Assembly: GCA_049966155.1 (NCBI GenBank)
Contig: JBMFVE010000002.1
Span: 248,001 to 312,000, forward strand
Reading direction: 5' to 3'
Length of the DNA stretch: 64,000 bases
Source of the DNA: JBMFVE01 sp049966155
GTDB taxonomy: Bacteria; Bacteroidota; Ignavibacteria; Kryptoniales; JAKASW01
Below, piece after piece: positions 35,752 through 46,263 of the stretch (positions are counted from its first letter, which is position 1; each line of letters opens with the position of its first letter). The notes beneath the pieces were generated by a model that was not told the DNA's origin, ran no database searches, and was given only the letters and a program-made list of their open reading frames with translations. The translations under genes and the position numbers were made by a program.

Positions 35752-38400
35752 TCATGAGTCGAGTACTTGCCGAACTTTTTTAGCAAGAGCAACTGGTGTA
35801 AATGGTTTTTGAATAAAGTCGATTCCTTCTTCAAGGACTCCCCTATGAGCAATGACATTTGCGGTATACCCTGACATATAAAGGGCTTTAACGTTGGGTT
35901 TCATGGCCCTGATTCTCTCGCTCAGTTCCCTGCCATTCATAACAGGCATTACAACGTCCGTTAAAAGGAGGTGGATCTCATCCTGGTACGCTTCGCAAAC
36001 CAGTATTGCCTCTCCGGGGCTCAAAGCTGTAAGTACCCTGTAGCCATAAATTTCCAGAGTATTTTTTGCAAGTTCGAGAAGATTGGCCTGGTCTTCAACA
36101 ATAAGGATTGTCTCCGACCCTCCATATGAGCCTGCTTCAGGTGCCGCCTCTATTTTTTCTGCATCCCCGATATACCGTGGTAAATAAATCTTAAATGTCG
36201 TTCCCTGACCAACCTCACTATAAACATTAATATTGCCCCCGTTTTGCTTTACAATCCCGTATACTGTTGAAAGTCCAAGCCCTGTTCCCTGCCCCTTTGG
36301 TTTCGTTGTGAAAAATGGCTCGTAAATTCTCTGAACGACTTCTTCATCCATTCCCTTCCCGGTATCAGTAAAACTTATGACAACATATTCTCCAGGCAAA
36401 AATTCAAATCTCTCCTTTACATATGTATCATCCAGAACAGCATTGAAAGTTTCAATTGTCACTGTTCCCACGTCATCAATAGCATCCCTTGCATTGGTTG
36501 CTAAATTAACAAGTATTTGATCGAATTGAGCTGGATCAATCCGGATATTCCAAAGGTCTTCCCCCGGGATGAACTCAAACTTTATGTTTTCGCCAATTAA
36601 TCTGCGGAGCATTTCAGCAATTGAACGAATTGCGCTGTTTGGATTTAAAATTTTGGGAGATATAATTTCTTTCCTTGCAAACGCAAGGAGTTCCTTCGTC
36701 AATTCAGCTCCGCGCCTGGCTGCCGAACCAATCAGCTCAGCATAATGGTAAACAGGATCCTCCCGCCTGATTTTCCTTATTGCTAAATCTGCATAGCCAA
36801 TAATAACCCCAAGCATATTATTGAAGTCATGAGCAACACCTCCAGCAAGTCTCCCCAATCCCTCCAATTTCTGAGCTTGAAGAAATTGCTCCTGGATTTT
36901 CCTGCTCTCGGTTATATCATAAGCAGATGCGATAATAGCAGAACTTCCTCTGTACTTAATCATTGCTCCACTAAAATCAATCCACCGCTCTTCACCCGAC
37001 TTTGTAATAATCTTGTATTCATAATGAGATGGCACTTCCTTGCCGCTTATTCGCTGTTTAGCTCTTTCCATAACCATTGCCCTGAAGTCGGGATGGATAA
37101 GACTCATTGGATTTATCCCGTAAAGCTCGTCAGCACTATAGCCTGTTATTCTTTCCGCCGATGGATTTACGTAAAGGAATTTTTCAACATCTTGAATCCA
37201 TATCGCTGCAGGGGTGTATTCTGCAAGCATCCGGAACTTTTCTTCACTTTCTCTCAATTCCTCAACCGCCTTAACTCTTTCCGTAGCATCTCTTTTAACT
37301 GCAACAAAGTTCCTGATGTTGTCCGTTTCATCCCTGACCGGAGTTATACTCATTGACTCAGAATAAAATGTTCCATCCTTTCTCTTATTCACCAGAATTC
37401 CACGCCATATTTTGCCAGACAGGATTGTCTGCCAGAGCTCTTCATAAAAAGTTTTATCTTGAACCCCGGATTTCAAAATCCTGGGATTGTTTCCAATTAC
37501 CTCGTTCTTGGAATAACCTGTAAGCTTTGTGAATGCATCATTGACCCACTCTATTGTGCCATTTCTGTCAGTTATAGCTATTGCATCACCAACCGCTTCC
37601 AATGCCGTCATTCGTAAACGAAGCTCTCCTTGCTCTTTAACGTGTTCTGAGATATCAAGTGCAACTGCAACAATAAATGTTTTTTCAAGCATTTCCGCTG
37701 GCTGAAGAGAAAGGAACACATCGTAGACAGTCCCATTTTTTCTTTTATGAATGGTCTGGAAAGTTATGTTATCCTGCAGCCCTTTCTTTAAAGGTTCAAT
37801 TAACTGAACAAATTCTTCTCTCGTAAACTCAGGCTTAATATCTAACGGCGTCATCTTTTGAAGCTCTTCCAGTGTGTAACCCATATTTCTCAATGCACCT
37901 TCATTTGCGTAGTAAAATTGAAAGGTGTTGCTGTCAAAGACGTATATCTCATTTAAACTATGGTCAACAATAGAAACCAGCCATTTTTCTCTCTCCTCAA
38001 GCGTCATTCGTTCCGTAACATCAAAGGCCGTTGCCACAACAACATCTTTGTTGCCAAACCTTCCTTTGCGAAGATGCACTTCTTTTGGAAATATCTGTCC
38101 ATCCTTTTTTAATCCCCAGAATGGAAAGTCACGGGGAATTCCATTCAAGGCATCCCTCACAGCTTTACTTACCATTTCAAGATCATTTTTTCCGGGTGCA
38201 CTTAAAAATTCCGGCGTTTTTCCGAGAAAATATTCTCCGGGATAGCCATATGTTTTTGCTGCAGCTTCGTTTACAAAAAGAAATCTCCCCTCAGCATCCA
38301 AAATATAAATTGCAGCCGATATTGCATTGAGAAGTTGTTCGTATGATGACATACGTTGCTGATTATTGGAACTTCTCATTCTTCCTGAACCTTCAGTCAT
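35752..38400 (-). CDS. Hybrid sensor histidine kinase with four PAS domains and a C-terminal receiver
   Basis: About 882 aa from ATG at 38400. I choose this start because GGAG lies seven bases upstream and because a good promoter sits at 38498-38526, inside the longer frame that begins at 38559. Four PAS (with PAC) modules fill residues ~18-505 (for example GYPGEYFLGKTPEFLSAPG and GYSKNEVIGNNPRILKSG). Next is HisKA with His524 in GGVAHDFNNML, then HATPase (DTGKGMDEEVVQRIYEPFFTTK, GLGLSTVYG) and a receiver (~760-880, LLLTDVVMPVMNG). No membrane segment is seen. It is a cytoplasmic sensor whose ligand is unknown. Confidence 0.93.
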   Translation of the reverse strand: MTEGSGRMRSSNNQQRMSSYEQLLNAISAAIYILDAEGRFLFVNEAAAKTYGYPGEYFLGKTPEFLSAPGKNDLEMVSKAVRDALNGIPRDFPFWGLKKDGQIFPKEVHLRKGRFGNKDVVVATAFDVTERMTLEEREKWLVSIVDHSLNEIYVFDSNTFQFYYANEGALRNMGYTLEELQKMTPLDIKPEFTREEFVQLIEPLKKGLQDNITFQTIHKRKNGTVYDVFLSLQPAEMLEKTFIVAVALDISEHVKEQGELRLRMTALEAVGDAIAITDRNGTIEWVNDAFTKLTGYSKNEVIGNNPRILKSGVQDKTFYEELWQTILSGKIWRGILVNKRKDGTFYSESMSITPVRDETDNIRNFVAVKRDATERVKAVEELRESEEKFRMLAEYTPAAIWIQDVEKFLYVNPSAERITGYSADELYGINPMSLIHPDFRAMVMERAKQRISGKEVPSHYEYKIITKSGEERWIDFSGAMIKYRGSSAIIASAYDITESRKIQEQFLQAQKLEGLGRLAGGVAHDFNNMLGVIIGYADLAIRKIRREDPVYHYAELIGSAARRGAELTKELLAFARKEIISPKILNPNSAIRSIAEMLRRLIGENIKFEFIPGEDLWNIRIDPAQFDQILVNLATNARDAIDDVGTVTIETFNAVLDDTYVKERFEFLPGEYVVISFTDTGKGMDEEVVQRIYEPFFTTKPKGQGTGLGLSTVYGIVKQNGGNINVYSEVGQGTTFKIYLPRYIGDAEKIEAAPEAGSYGGSETILIVEDQANLLELAKNTLEIYGYRVLTALSPGEAILVCEAYQDEIHLLLTDVVMPVMNGRELSERIRAMKPNVKALYMSGYTANVIAHRGVLEEGIDFIQKPFTPVALAKKVRQVLDS

Positions 38401-38497
38401 ATTAAGGCTCCATCTGAATAAGTTTGAAGCAACATTCACTGATACAGAGACCATTGACTGCCACTTAAATTGCAATCCTGTTGATATTGAGGCAATA

Positions 38498-38526
38498 ATT
38501 ATAGCCCAATGTCCGCAGAGAATCAA
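38498..38526 (-). promoter_or_regulatory. Sigma-70-like promoter of the PAS hybrid kinase
   Basis: Minus strand TTGATT (38526-38521), 17-bp spacer, TATAAT (38503-38498, 6/6). The leader would be about 90 nt before the kinase ATG at 38400. It fixes the start of that gene. Confidence 0.65.
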
Positions 38527-38600
38527 TGAATCGAGAAGCAGCCGAACGTTGCAACTCATTCAGGTCGTTATTAGTTTATAAAAACAAGAAACAGTTGAAA

Positions 38601-40334
38601 ATGCTTGAAAAAATATTGAAGCCAAAGGACATTATTGATCTTTTACACCGGGAAAAAGATAAAACAAGTTTAAACTTAACTGAGTTTAAAGAAAAGCTCA
38701 GGTCAAGATTTTTCCTGAGTGACGCCAGCAGAAAGGAATTTTACATAGTACTGATGTCATCAACTGCTGGCTTTGACGCAATTATGGATGATGCTGACCT
38801 TGTACATGACGCCAAACTTCTTACACTTCCGAATTTTTCTCCCCTGGATCAAAAACGAATGCACCATCTCATATGGCTGGGAAAAGCATACTGGGTGTCG
38901 AGCAGCGAACAGCATACCGATAGACTTAAATCAGAGATCAGCGATTTCCTGAAGACTGAGCATAACAAAAGCTGGTTTGACTCAATCGACTCTAAAATTG
39001 CTCTGATTAACGTCATCACTTCACTCCTCTATTTTTTAAAATCACCTTACATTGACGACAAATTTCTAATTGAATTCCTCTCTTCTCTATTCAAAATTGG
39101 TCGGAAGCTGAAAAAGTCCTTACGAGCCACTGACGGGTCCACCAATTACTGTGCCGGTCTCGTCGCCATTCTCTTTATCGGGCTTGTCTTTCTCGATACA
39201 AAAGATGGAAAGAAATTGACAAAATGGTCATTCGATGCTCTTCAGAAACATATACTGGAAGCTGTACTTAAAGACGGTACTCACTCTTCACGTGATATTA
39301 ACTGTCATTTGCTTTCAACCGAACTTTTAACCACAGCTTACATTCTCCTTAGACTTAACGGTTATAAACTTTCTGATAGTTACGTTGAAAGGCTCGAACT
39401 GATGTATGACTTTCTTGATTCGGCATCGGACAAAAGTGGAAGATGTCATCTGGCAGGTATCAGGTGCAATGGACGGTTATTCAGGACGATGTCACAATTT
39501 GAGATATCCGATGTGAGAGATCTTATGGCTATAGGAGCGGCTATTTTTAACCGCGACGACTTCCGCACCAGAGCCATGAGATATAGCGATCTGGCACTGA
39601 TGCTGCTCGGTAGCGAAGGATATGAAAGCTTCTCAGCATTGAGTCCAGTAGAAACCTGTAAATCGAAAGTCTTTAAAGAGGGACACTTTGCCTTTCTCAG
39701 ATCTGAACAGAACTGGGCATCATTTGACTTTGGATTGGTAAAAAGGAAGACAAACGTTTCTAGCGGATATCCAATGAACTTTACAGTTTCCGGAAGGAAT
39801 GACTTTATTCTTAACTTGGGAACAAATGGGAATACTTTACCTGACACCATGTATAGCGGTCGACTGGTTTTAATGTGCGATGATGCGAAACCGGGACGCT
39901 TTGTTTTAGAAAGTTCATCATTGGTTTCCGTCGACCTTGGAAACAAAGAAGATATTGTTGAAGTGGAAAACGTCTTAAGGACTAAAAAGCAGAGGTTTTT
40001 TCATCGACGTCGGCTTTCTTTCAATAAGTTCCAGAGAAGTATTCTAATCGAAGATACATTATCAGGTGAGGGAAAATGCAATATCAATATGCCCCTTTAT
40101 TTTCACCCCGATTTGAGAGTCACGAGAATTGGCCGAAATACGTTGACACTTGAGGGGGAGGAATTCGCTTTTTTAAAAATTGACAATGATTTTGTATTAA
40201 TGGATGAGCCCGGCACTCAACCAAAATCTCTTTTAATAAAATGGTCGGGTATTTTGCCATTTAAAAGTGCAATTTTTGTTTTTATCACAGGTAACCTTGA
40301 TGATTTGAACCATATCATTAATACTTCAAAATAA
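38601..40334 (+). CDS. Heparinase II/III-like protein (polysaccharide lyase fold)
   Basis: About 577 aa from the ATG at 38601; an earlier ATG at 38526 would add 25 poorly conserved residues inside the divergent promoter region. The N-terminal ~330 residues look all-helical, as the (alpha/alpha) toroid of these proteins. The C-terminal part (~345-570) is beta-rich with the family-like stretch FKEGHFAFLRSEQNWASFDFG. No signal peptide is seen. Members cleave acidic polysaccharides, but the substrate and even activity are unknown here. A 2-hydroxyacid dehydrogenase follows after 12 bp. Confidence 0.5.
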   Translation: MLEKILKPKDIIDLLHREKDKTSLNLTEFKEKLRSRFFLSDASRKEFYIVLMSSTAGFDAIMDDADLVHDAKLLTLPNFSPLDQKRMHHLIWLGKAYWVSSSEQHTDRLKSEISDFLKTEHNKSWFDSIDSKIALINVITSLLYFLKSPYIDDKFLIEFLSSLFKIGRKLKKSLRATDGSTNYCAGLVAILFIGLVFLDTKDGKKLTKWSFDALQKHILEAVLKDGTHSSRDINCHLLSTELLTTAYILLRLNGYKLSDSYVERLELMYDFLDSASDKSGRCHLAGIRCNGRLFRTMSQFEISDVRDLMAIGAAIFNRDDFRTRAMRYSDLALMLLGSEGYESFSALSPVETCKSKVFKEGHFAFLRSEQNWASFDFGLVKRKTNVSSGYPMNFTVSGRNDFILNLGTNGNTLPDTMYSGRLVLMCDDAKPGRFVLESSSLVSVDLGNKEDIVEVENVLRTKKQRFFHRRRLSFNKFQRSILIEDTLSGEGKCNINMPLYFHPDLRVTRIGRNTLTLEGEEFAFLKIDNDFVLMDEPGTQPKSLLIKWSGILPFKSAIFVFITGNLDDLNHIINTSK

Positions 40335-40346
40335 AGGAAGTTGAAA

Positions 40347-41321
40347 ATGAGATTAGCCGTAGCACAAAAGCTGGATGACAAAATGGTAAGCCTGATACAA
40401 AACAAATTGGGAAATCTGTGCGAGATTGATTTCATACACAAAGCTGATGATTCCATTAGAAAGGAGAGCCTGGTAAAAGCGGACATTGTAATGGCAATGA
40501 ATATAAAAAGGGACTTAAAAGAAGAGGAGTTCGAACTCATAAAAAATGCAAAGCTAATTCAAATCACACTTGCTGGCGCCGACATCATTCCGTTTGAAAA
40601 ATTATCCCCCCATACAGTCGTCTGCAGTAATGGAGGTGCTTATAGCGATCCAATAGCGGAACATGCAATGGGTATGATGTTGTCACTTGCCAGGAATTTC
40701 CTCCCCCTTCACAGGAGTCTCAGCAACGGCATTTTTGACCAGTGGACAAAACATAAGTTGCTGAAGGGATCAACGCTTGGAATAATTGGATTTGGCGGCA
40801 TCGGGAAACGAACTGCGGAATTAGCAAGAGGATTTGGTATGAAAATATTTGCAATTAACAAAACAGGCAAATCAGACATACATACTGACTTTATCGGAAC
40901 TATAGACGATCTTGACTATCTTCTAAAAAATTCAGATTTCATTCTTTTATCTATTGCTCTCAATAAACACACAAAGAAAATAATTGGCAAAAGGGAGTTA
41001 GAATTAATGAAACCTGACGCAGTTCTGATTAATGTTGCCCGCGGAGACCTTGTGGATGAAGGTGCGTTGTACAACCACCTGAAAGCCAATCCTCAATTTA
41101 AGGCGGGAATTGAAGCCTGGTGGATAGAGCCTTTTAATTACCCAAAATTTGAAATTCACTACCCCTTTTTTGAACTGGACAACTTCCTGGGCTCACCTCA
41201 TAATTCATACCTTGTGGATGGAATAATGATGAAGGCACTTGACGCCGCAGTGGATAACATTCTGGCTTACATCGAGCAAAGACCACTGAAAAATATCCAG
41301 AATAGGGAAGATTACATATGA
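40347..41321 (+). CDS. D-isomer-specific 2-hydroxyacid dehydrogenase
   Basis: About 324 aa. NAD-binding GIIGFGGIGKRTAEL is typical. Catalytic residues are visible: Arg in NVARGDLVDE, Glu in AGIEAWWIEPF, and His in GSPHNS. GGAYSDPIAEHAMGMML matches the family's interdomain helix. It oxidises or reduces an alpha-hydroxy acid; the substrate is unknown. It is probably co-transcribed with the heparinase-like gene and closed by a strong terminator. Confidence 0.9.
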   Translation: MRLAVAQKLDDKMVSLIQNKLGNLCEIDFIHKADDSIRKESLVKADIVMAMNIKRDLKEEEFELIKNAKLIQITLAGADIIPFEKLSPHTVVCSNGGAYSDPIAEHAMGMMLSLARNFLPLHRSLSNGIFDQWTKHKLLKGSTLGIIGFGGIGKRTAELARGFGMKIFAINKTGKSDIHTDFIGTIDDLDYLLKNSDFILLSIALNKHTKKIIGKRELELMKPDAVLINVARGDLVDEGALYNHLKANPQFKAGIEAWWIEPFNYPKFEIHYPFFELDNFLGSPHNSYLVDGIMMKALDAAVDNILAYIEQRPLKNIQNREDYI

Positions 41322-41339
41322 AAAGGGATTTAAAAGAAA

Positions 41340-41378
41340 GGCGGCGATGCATTGGGGAATTGCATCAACCGCCCTTTT
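41340..41378. terminator. Terminator between the dehydrogenase and gltB (probably bidirectional)
   Basis: GGCGG (41340-41344) pairs with CCGCC (41369-41373); the inner stem GATGCA (41346-41351) pairs with TGCATC (41361-41366). CTTTTT follows on the plus strand and TTTCTTTT on the minus strand, so it can serve both convergent genes. Confidence 0.8.
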
Positions 41379-41413
41379 TGGGCTTCGCTTCAGGTGGGAA
41401 ATTCAGCAAAGTG

Positions 41414-44400
41414 TCAATTAGCTGCAACAACAGACTTAACACCGGATGCTGCTGCCTTCTCGCTCCTGGTTGAAATTAATGGGACTCCTTTGACAAAATT
41501 GTCACGGTATTTCACGAGTAAACTTTCGACCCTCGAAGCAAGTTCAAATTGATCCGAAGCATTTAACTCCTTAATGTACTCACCAAGCAAATATCTTAAA
41601 TTTTCTTCGTCACTTTCATCAACGTCCACAATTCGAACAATTGAATTTCTTGCCAGCCTCCGTCTGAGAGTATCAACCGTCAAATTCATCATGGGGTTAA
41701 TCCTGAAGTATACCACACCGCCTGTCATGCCAGAGCACATCCATGGACCGGGATCACCCATCACCAGGGCACGACCTCCCGTCATGTATTCAAATGCAAA
41801 TCCCTTTATGTTCGCTCTGCTGGCTACATTCCCCTTTGAATCATCAATGGGAACAGTCACCTCGCCTCCAATAATCACGTCTGCACCTGAAAGCCGAATT
41901 CCCGCTCTGGCATCAGCATTTCCCTGAACAATGAACAATCCTCCCTGTGCGCCATACGCAAAATACTTTCCAACTGAGCCATCAACCAGCTCACCTTCAT
42001 GATTCTTTCCTTTCAGTATAACTATTCTGCCGCCCGAGGCACTCTTTGCCACCCCATCCTGCGCACCACCTTCTACTCGTATTTCTATGGGCGCAGTGGA
42101 AAAAGCTCCAAGGCCATTTCCGGGGATTACTCCTCGAGTAAACTCAAGAGAAATCCTTTTTAAGTTAGCCGCTTTCGGGGAACTGTGATTCTGAGACTGG
42201 CGGATCAGTTCGCCTGCCAGATATGTCCCGATTGCCCTATCCGAATTGAAAACTTCATCATCACTATAGCATACCTCTTCACTTTTGTTATTAATTGCTG
42301 ATTCGAGAACTGTTGATGCTATCATACGTGTTAGAAAAGTTCGAGGCCTTCTCACAAAAATTCGCTTTGATGTTCCATTATCATTACTTTTATCCACACT
42401 GAAGCGTTCAGTTAAAAACGAAAGATCAATTTTATCATGCATTTTGCTTTGAAATAATAAATCATTTCTTCCAACAAGATCCTTTACATTTTTAAACCCC
42501 AAATAGGCGGTAAGCTCTTTTATCTCATCATTAAATGCCGAAAATAATCTCACTATGCCTTCAGCTGCTTCTTCAAAATCTCGCGGCTCAAAAATTTTCT
42601 GTCCAAAGTAAATAGCTTCATCTCGATCCTTAAAATGTGAAGTTATTCCAACGTGACAGGTACCCGTGTTGCACTTGCGACATTGAGTACATCCAATAGC
42701 AAGCATAGCAAACGTTCCAAACCCCACCCGGTCTGCTCCAAGCAACATCATTTTAACCACATCCTTTCCACTGCGCATTCCGCCGTCACACCACAGTTCC
42801 ACCCTGTGCCGCAGTCCGGATTTTAAAAGAGCAATATGGGCTTCGTGAACACCAATTTCTGCTGGAAATCCAACATATCTTAATGAATGTTTTCTGGCAG
42901 CGCCGGTCCCCCCTTCATAGCCGCTAATTGTGATTATATTTGCACCCGCCTTAGCCACGCCTGTTGCTATTGGCGCAATTGCTGGAATAGATGGAATTTT
43001 TACTGAAATTAATGCATCAGGATTAATTGTCTTCAACTCTTCAATTAACTGGGCAAGATCCTCAATTGAATAAATATCGTGATTGTTTGATGGAGAGATC
43101 AGGTCAATTTTTTCCGGAGTGTGCCTTGCCATAGCGATTTTTGTCGTCACCTTAAATGAAGGAAGCATCCCCCCTTCGCCAGGCTTTGCACCCTGAGCAA
43201 TCTTGATTTCGAGATATTTTGCAGAGTTTAACATTCGGGCATTCACTCCAAATCTTGCTGACGCGATTTGCTCACCGCGGTTGTAGTAGTATCTTCCCAG
43301 AATATCTTCCAGTTCTCCACCCTCACCGTTAATGCAAATTGTATTTAATCTGTAAGCTCCCTCTGCATATGAACGAAATGAAGTTTCTCCCTGTGAACCA
43401 AAAGACATTGCCGAAATGTACATTGGCATGCTATGCTGCCCAATTCGTGTGGAGACCTCGTGCGGGCTGATAGTATTATTTTGTTGTTCCTTGAAACTCA
43501 GAAGGTGACGCAATGCAACAGGAAATTCATCTTCAAGCTGCTCCAGCTTTGATCTGTATACCTGGTAGTCCTCCTCACCCTTAGCAACGTCGTTTACAGT
43601 TTTCCAGATCTTGCCATTGAAATGCTGATGCTTTCTGAAATTTGATTTTGTCTTCCCCAATGCGGTTTCCAGCCTCATTCGCGCTTCCCTGTCAAGATCT
43701 TCCATCTTCAGACCCGCCGTAGTATTCCCAAGATACGCTTTTGTCTTTAATATTTTCTGGAGTTCATCAGACAGGCCGAGAGACGCAAATATCTTGCCGT
43801 ATCCCTCTATTTCGTGTATTCCCATTGTGGACATAACTTTTTCAATGCCAGAAATGATAGCTTTAACGGAGTTTTTTAGTGCCAGGACTTTCTGATCGAA
43901 ATCCTTCTTTGAACTCAAAATCTCATCAAAAATCATGTATGGAATCACAGCGCTTGCACCAAGTCCAAGAACAATCATTATATCATGGACATTCCGAATG
44001 AACCCGGATTCAACAACGATACTTGTACTTCTCTTGAGAGATATCTTACTGTTTCCAGTCCTATCATCCCTTTTTTCTTCCAGTGCCCCATAGGCGACAG
44101 ACACAGCCAGTACAGGGTCAATAACAGCCTCGCCTCTCTCAAAGGCACCAAAATCAGAGAGCAAAATAACTTCAGCACCATTTTCAGCGGCTTCTATACA
44201 CCTCAGCTTTAATTTCTCAACAGCTTCCTGCAATTTCTCCTGAGGAGAAAACGTTGCATTTATTGTTTCAAACCTCAATGGAGTCCTGGAGGTTGCTCCT
44301 GTTGCTTTTTCAATTATAAAACTCCCAAATTCTTCAGCAATCTCATTTAAGGCGTGGTTGTCTTCAACACTATAACCTGATTTAAATATCAGGGGGATTT

Positions 44401-46072
44401 CCAGAACCATCTGTTTATATTCTGTCAATCTTCTTACATCAGCTGATAAATCAGGCTTTCTTCCTATAATTACCCTGGTTGAGAAATGTTCCTGTTCACG
44501 AATCCCATCTATCGCAGGATTTGTGACCACGGCAACAGTTTCCTTGAAAAATTCTGTAAGATTCTGAATCCCGTCGCTCAGTGGCGCCAGCTGACCGTCA
44601 TATCCCATTGATCCAATAGTTTCTTTTCCACCTTCCGCCATCTTGAGAAGGTCCTCTGTTTCATCCTTCGTCCACCCAAAGGCGGAAAGGACATTTTCTC
44701 TCCTCAATGTTTGTGAAAAAACGGGCAAACTTTGTACTTCAGTATGAATAGCCCTGACGGAAACCAATGAACTATTTGGCTCTTCGTGGTCAAACCTTTT
44801 CTTAAAAAGTTCCACTGCTCGAGCTTGAAGCGCCTCATGTGAAAAGACCTGAACATAACCATTTACAAGCCGTTCAGTTTCCCTATCGAAAGTCCTTCTA
44901 TGAAGCAAAAACCCTTTCTTTTCTCCCGGGGCAAGAGGGGTGACATCTGATACCATTGTCTCAAGTGGAACAACTCCTTTTTCAGAGGAAGCAAAATATT
45001 CTTTTTCTGTCTCACCAAACCAAAGTGGGCGCAAACCCATAGCGTCCACACTGAACACGACTTCATCGCCCTGCCTGCATATAAGTGCAGCCGGCCCCTG
45101 CGCGAGCGACCCAAATGAACGGCGATAAAAAGTATACATTTCTCTTAAGTCAGGGTTAAGATTCTCTATTTCAGTCCACACAGGCGGGAAAACTATACTT
45201 AGAGCCTCCATTAAAGAAAAGTCGTGCTCAAACATCAGACTTTCTATTATCCTGTCTAAATCCTGCGAATCACTTCCTCCTTCCGGCAGCTGCATTCCAA
45301 GCATAGCGGCTTCATGACGAAGCCTGCTAATTGTGTTAATCTCGCCATTATGACCCAGCGTGGAGAACATTTGAGCGCGTTCTGCTACAGAATCCGTGTT
45401 GGTTGAAAAGCGACCATGTGCCAGAGAAATAGCACTTGTATAGTCGGAGTCTCTTAACTCGGGGTAATACTCGATAAGGTTATGAACATCGCCTCTGACT
45501 TTATATACCACAGAGTTCTTTGAAAATGAAACAACATGGACTTCAGGTATTTCTTTCTCAATTTTCAGCTGAATTGCAAATTCCTTTTTACTGTCGAATT
45601 GCTTGAACTCCTTTGGGATGCAGGCATACTGATAAAAATGAGGCTCTGTTGCCCTTCCAATCGGACCTAATGCTGAACGATAAGTATCCCCCTTTCTGTA
45701 AAAAACCACATCCAGACCCCCCTCCTCAATAATAGCCTTGATTCTTTTAAGTATACCTGCAAGTAATTCTCCTTCAGCCCTGATAAAAAAATGTCCCACT
45801 GTAAAGAAATCGCTGTAAGAGACAGTAGATCTAATGCCGTGTGGCGTCAAAATTTTTTCCCATATCTTGCGTGGGACGTCAGTTTGAATGCCTGCGCCAT
45901 CGCCTTCATATTCTATCTCGCCGGTTCTGTGTCCCATATTGCTCAACGCCTCCAATGTTCTTTTCACATTACCATGTGAGGGCACACCGTTCTTCTTCAC
46001 ATTTGCTATGATAGCGCAATTTGATTTTTCGTTTTCTTTTAGGTATAGGCTGATATCGTTTAAAATGTTCAC
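41414..46072 (-). CDS. gltB: Glutamate synthase large subunit, full three-domain form
   Basis: 1552 aa. Class II glutamine amidotransferase domain at the N-terminus: Cys19 of SNCAIIAN is the expected nucleophile after propeptide removal, with GDGAGIQTDVP, HGRFSTNTDS and GHNGEINT. The central and FMN domains have GYEGGTGAAR, KPGEGGMLPSFKVT and the 3Fe-4S cysteines in CTQCRKCNTGTCHVGI. The C-terminal GXGXG domain is present. The nucleophile is followed by AII rather than the usual GVGF, an unusual local sequence. No gltD lies beside it, so it either uses a distant small subunit or takes electrons from ferredoxin. Confidence 0.9.
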   Translation of the reverse strand: MNILNDISLYLKENEKSNCAIIANVKKNGVPSHGNVKRTLEALSNMGHRTGEIEYEGDGAGIQTDVPRKIWEKILTPHGIRSTVSYSDFFTVGHFFIRAEGELLAGILKRIKAIIEEGGLDVVFYRKGDTYRSALGPIGRATEPHFYQYACIPKEFKQFDSKKEFAIQLKIEKEIPEVHVVSFSKNSVVYKVRGDVHNLIEYYPELRDSDYTSAISLAHGRFSTNTDSVAERAQMFSTLGHNGEINTISRLRHEAAMLGMQLPEGGSDSQDLDRIIESLMFEHDFSLMEALSIVFPPVWTEIENLNPDLREMYTFYRRSFGSLAQGPAALICRQGDEVVFSVDAMGLRPLWFGETEKEYFASSEKGVVPLETMVSDVTPLAPGEKKGFLLHRRTFDRETERLVNGYVQVFSHEALQARAVELFKKRFDHEEPNSSLVSVRAIHTEVQSLPVFSQTLRRENVLSAFGWTKDETEDLLKMAEGGKETIGSMGYDGQLAPLSDGIQNLTEFFKETVAVVTNPAIDGIREQEHFSTRVIIGRKPDLSADVRRLTEYKQMVLEIPLIFKSGYSVEDNHALNEIAEEFGSFIIEKATGATSRTPLRFETINATFSPQEKLQEAVEKLKLRCIEAAENGAEVILLSDFGAFERGEAVIDPVLAVSVAYGALEEKRDDRTGNSKISLKRSTSIVVESGFIRNVHDIMIVLGLGASAVIPYMIFDEILSSKKDFDQKVLALKNSVKAIISGIEKVMSTMGIHEIEGYGKIFASLGLSDELQKILKTKAYLGNTTAGLKMEDLDREARMRLETALGKTKSNFRKHQHFNGKIWKTVNDVAKGEEDYQVYRSKLEQLEDEFPVALRHLLSFKEQQNNTISPHEVSTRIGQHSMPMYISAMSFGSQGETSFRSYAEGAYRLNTICINGEGGELEDILGRYYYNRGEQIASARFGVNARMLNSAKYLEIKIAQGAKPGEGGMLPSFKVTTKIAMARHTPEKIDLISPSNNHDIYSIEDLAQLIEELKTINPDALISVKIPSIPAIAPIATGVAKAGANIITISGYEGGTGAARKHSLRYVGFPAEIGVHEAHIALLKSGLRHRVELWCDGGMRSGKDVVKMMLLGADRVGFGTFAMLAIGCTQCRKCNTGTCHVGITSHFKDRDEAIYFGQKIFEPRDFEEAAEGIVRLFSAFNDEIKELTAYLGFKNVKDLVGRNDLLFQSKMHDKIDLSFLTERFSVDKSNDNGTSKRIFVRRPRTFLTRMIASTVLESAINNKSEEVCYSDDEVFNSDRAIGTYLAGELIRQSQNHSSPKAANLKRISLEFTRGVIPGNGLGAFSTAPIEIRVEGGAQDGVAKSASGGRIVILKGKNHEGELVDGSVGKYFAYGAQGGLFIVQGNADARAGIRLSGADVIIGGEVTVPIDDSKGNVASRANIKGFAFEYMTGGRALVMGDPGPWMCSGMTGGVVYFRINPMMNLTVDTLRRRLARNSIVRIVDVDESDEENLRYLLGEYIKELNASDQFELASRVESLLVKYRDNFVKGVPLISTRSEKAAASGVKSVVAAN

Positions 46073-46131
46073 CGAATTTTCCCTTTTTTTGTTTTGGGAT
46101 TATCTAATAATGGAGAGAATAATAAGGACAG

Positions 46132-46147
46132 GGAGTCGTCTGACTCC
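46132..46147 (-). other. Short hairpin upstream of gltB
   Basis: GGAGTC / GACTCC perfect 6-bp stem with a 4-nt loop, about 60 bases before the gltB start. No T-run; role unknown. Confidence 0.3.
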
Positions 46148-46263
46148 TCGTAGATTGGGAGGCAAATAGGATGCAACTGGTACAAAACTGCAGAGCTGTA
46201 AGTCTTCAGTCATAACAATACTTTTGAAGTTTGTGCAACACCTCTGCACGGTCTCTTTCAACT

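Noticed and set aside
36829..37356. 175-aa plus-strand frame antisense to the PAS kinase
   Set aside because: Shadow of PAS coding sequence; no domain or ribosome site.
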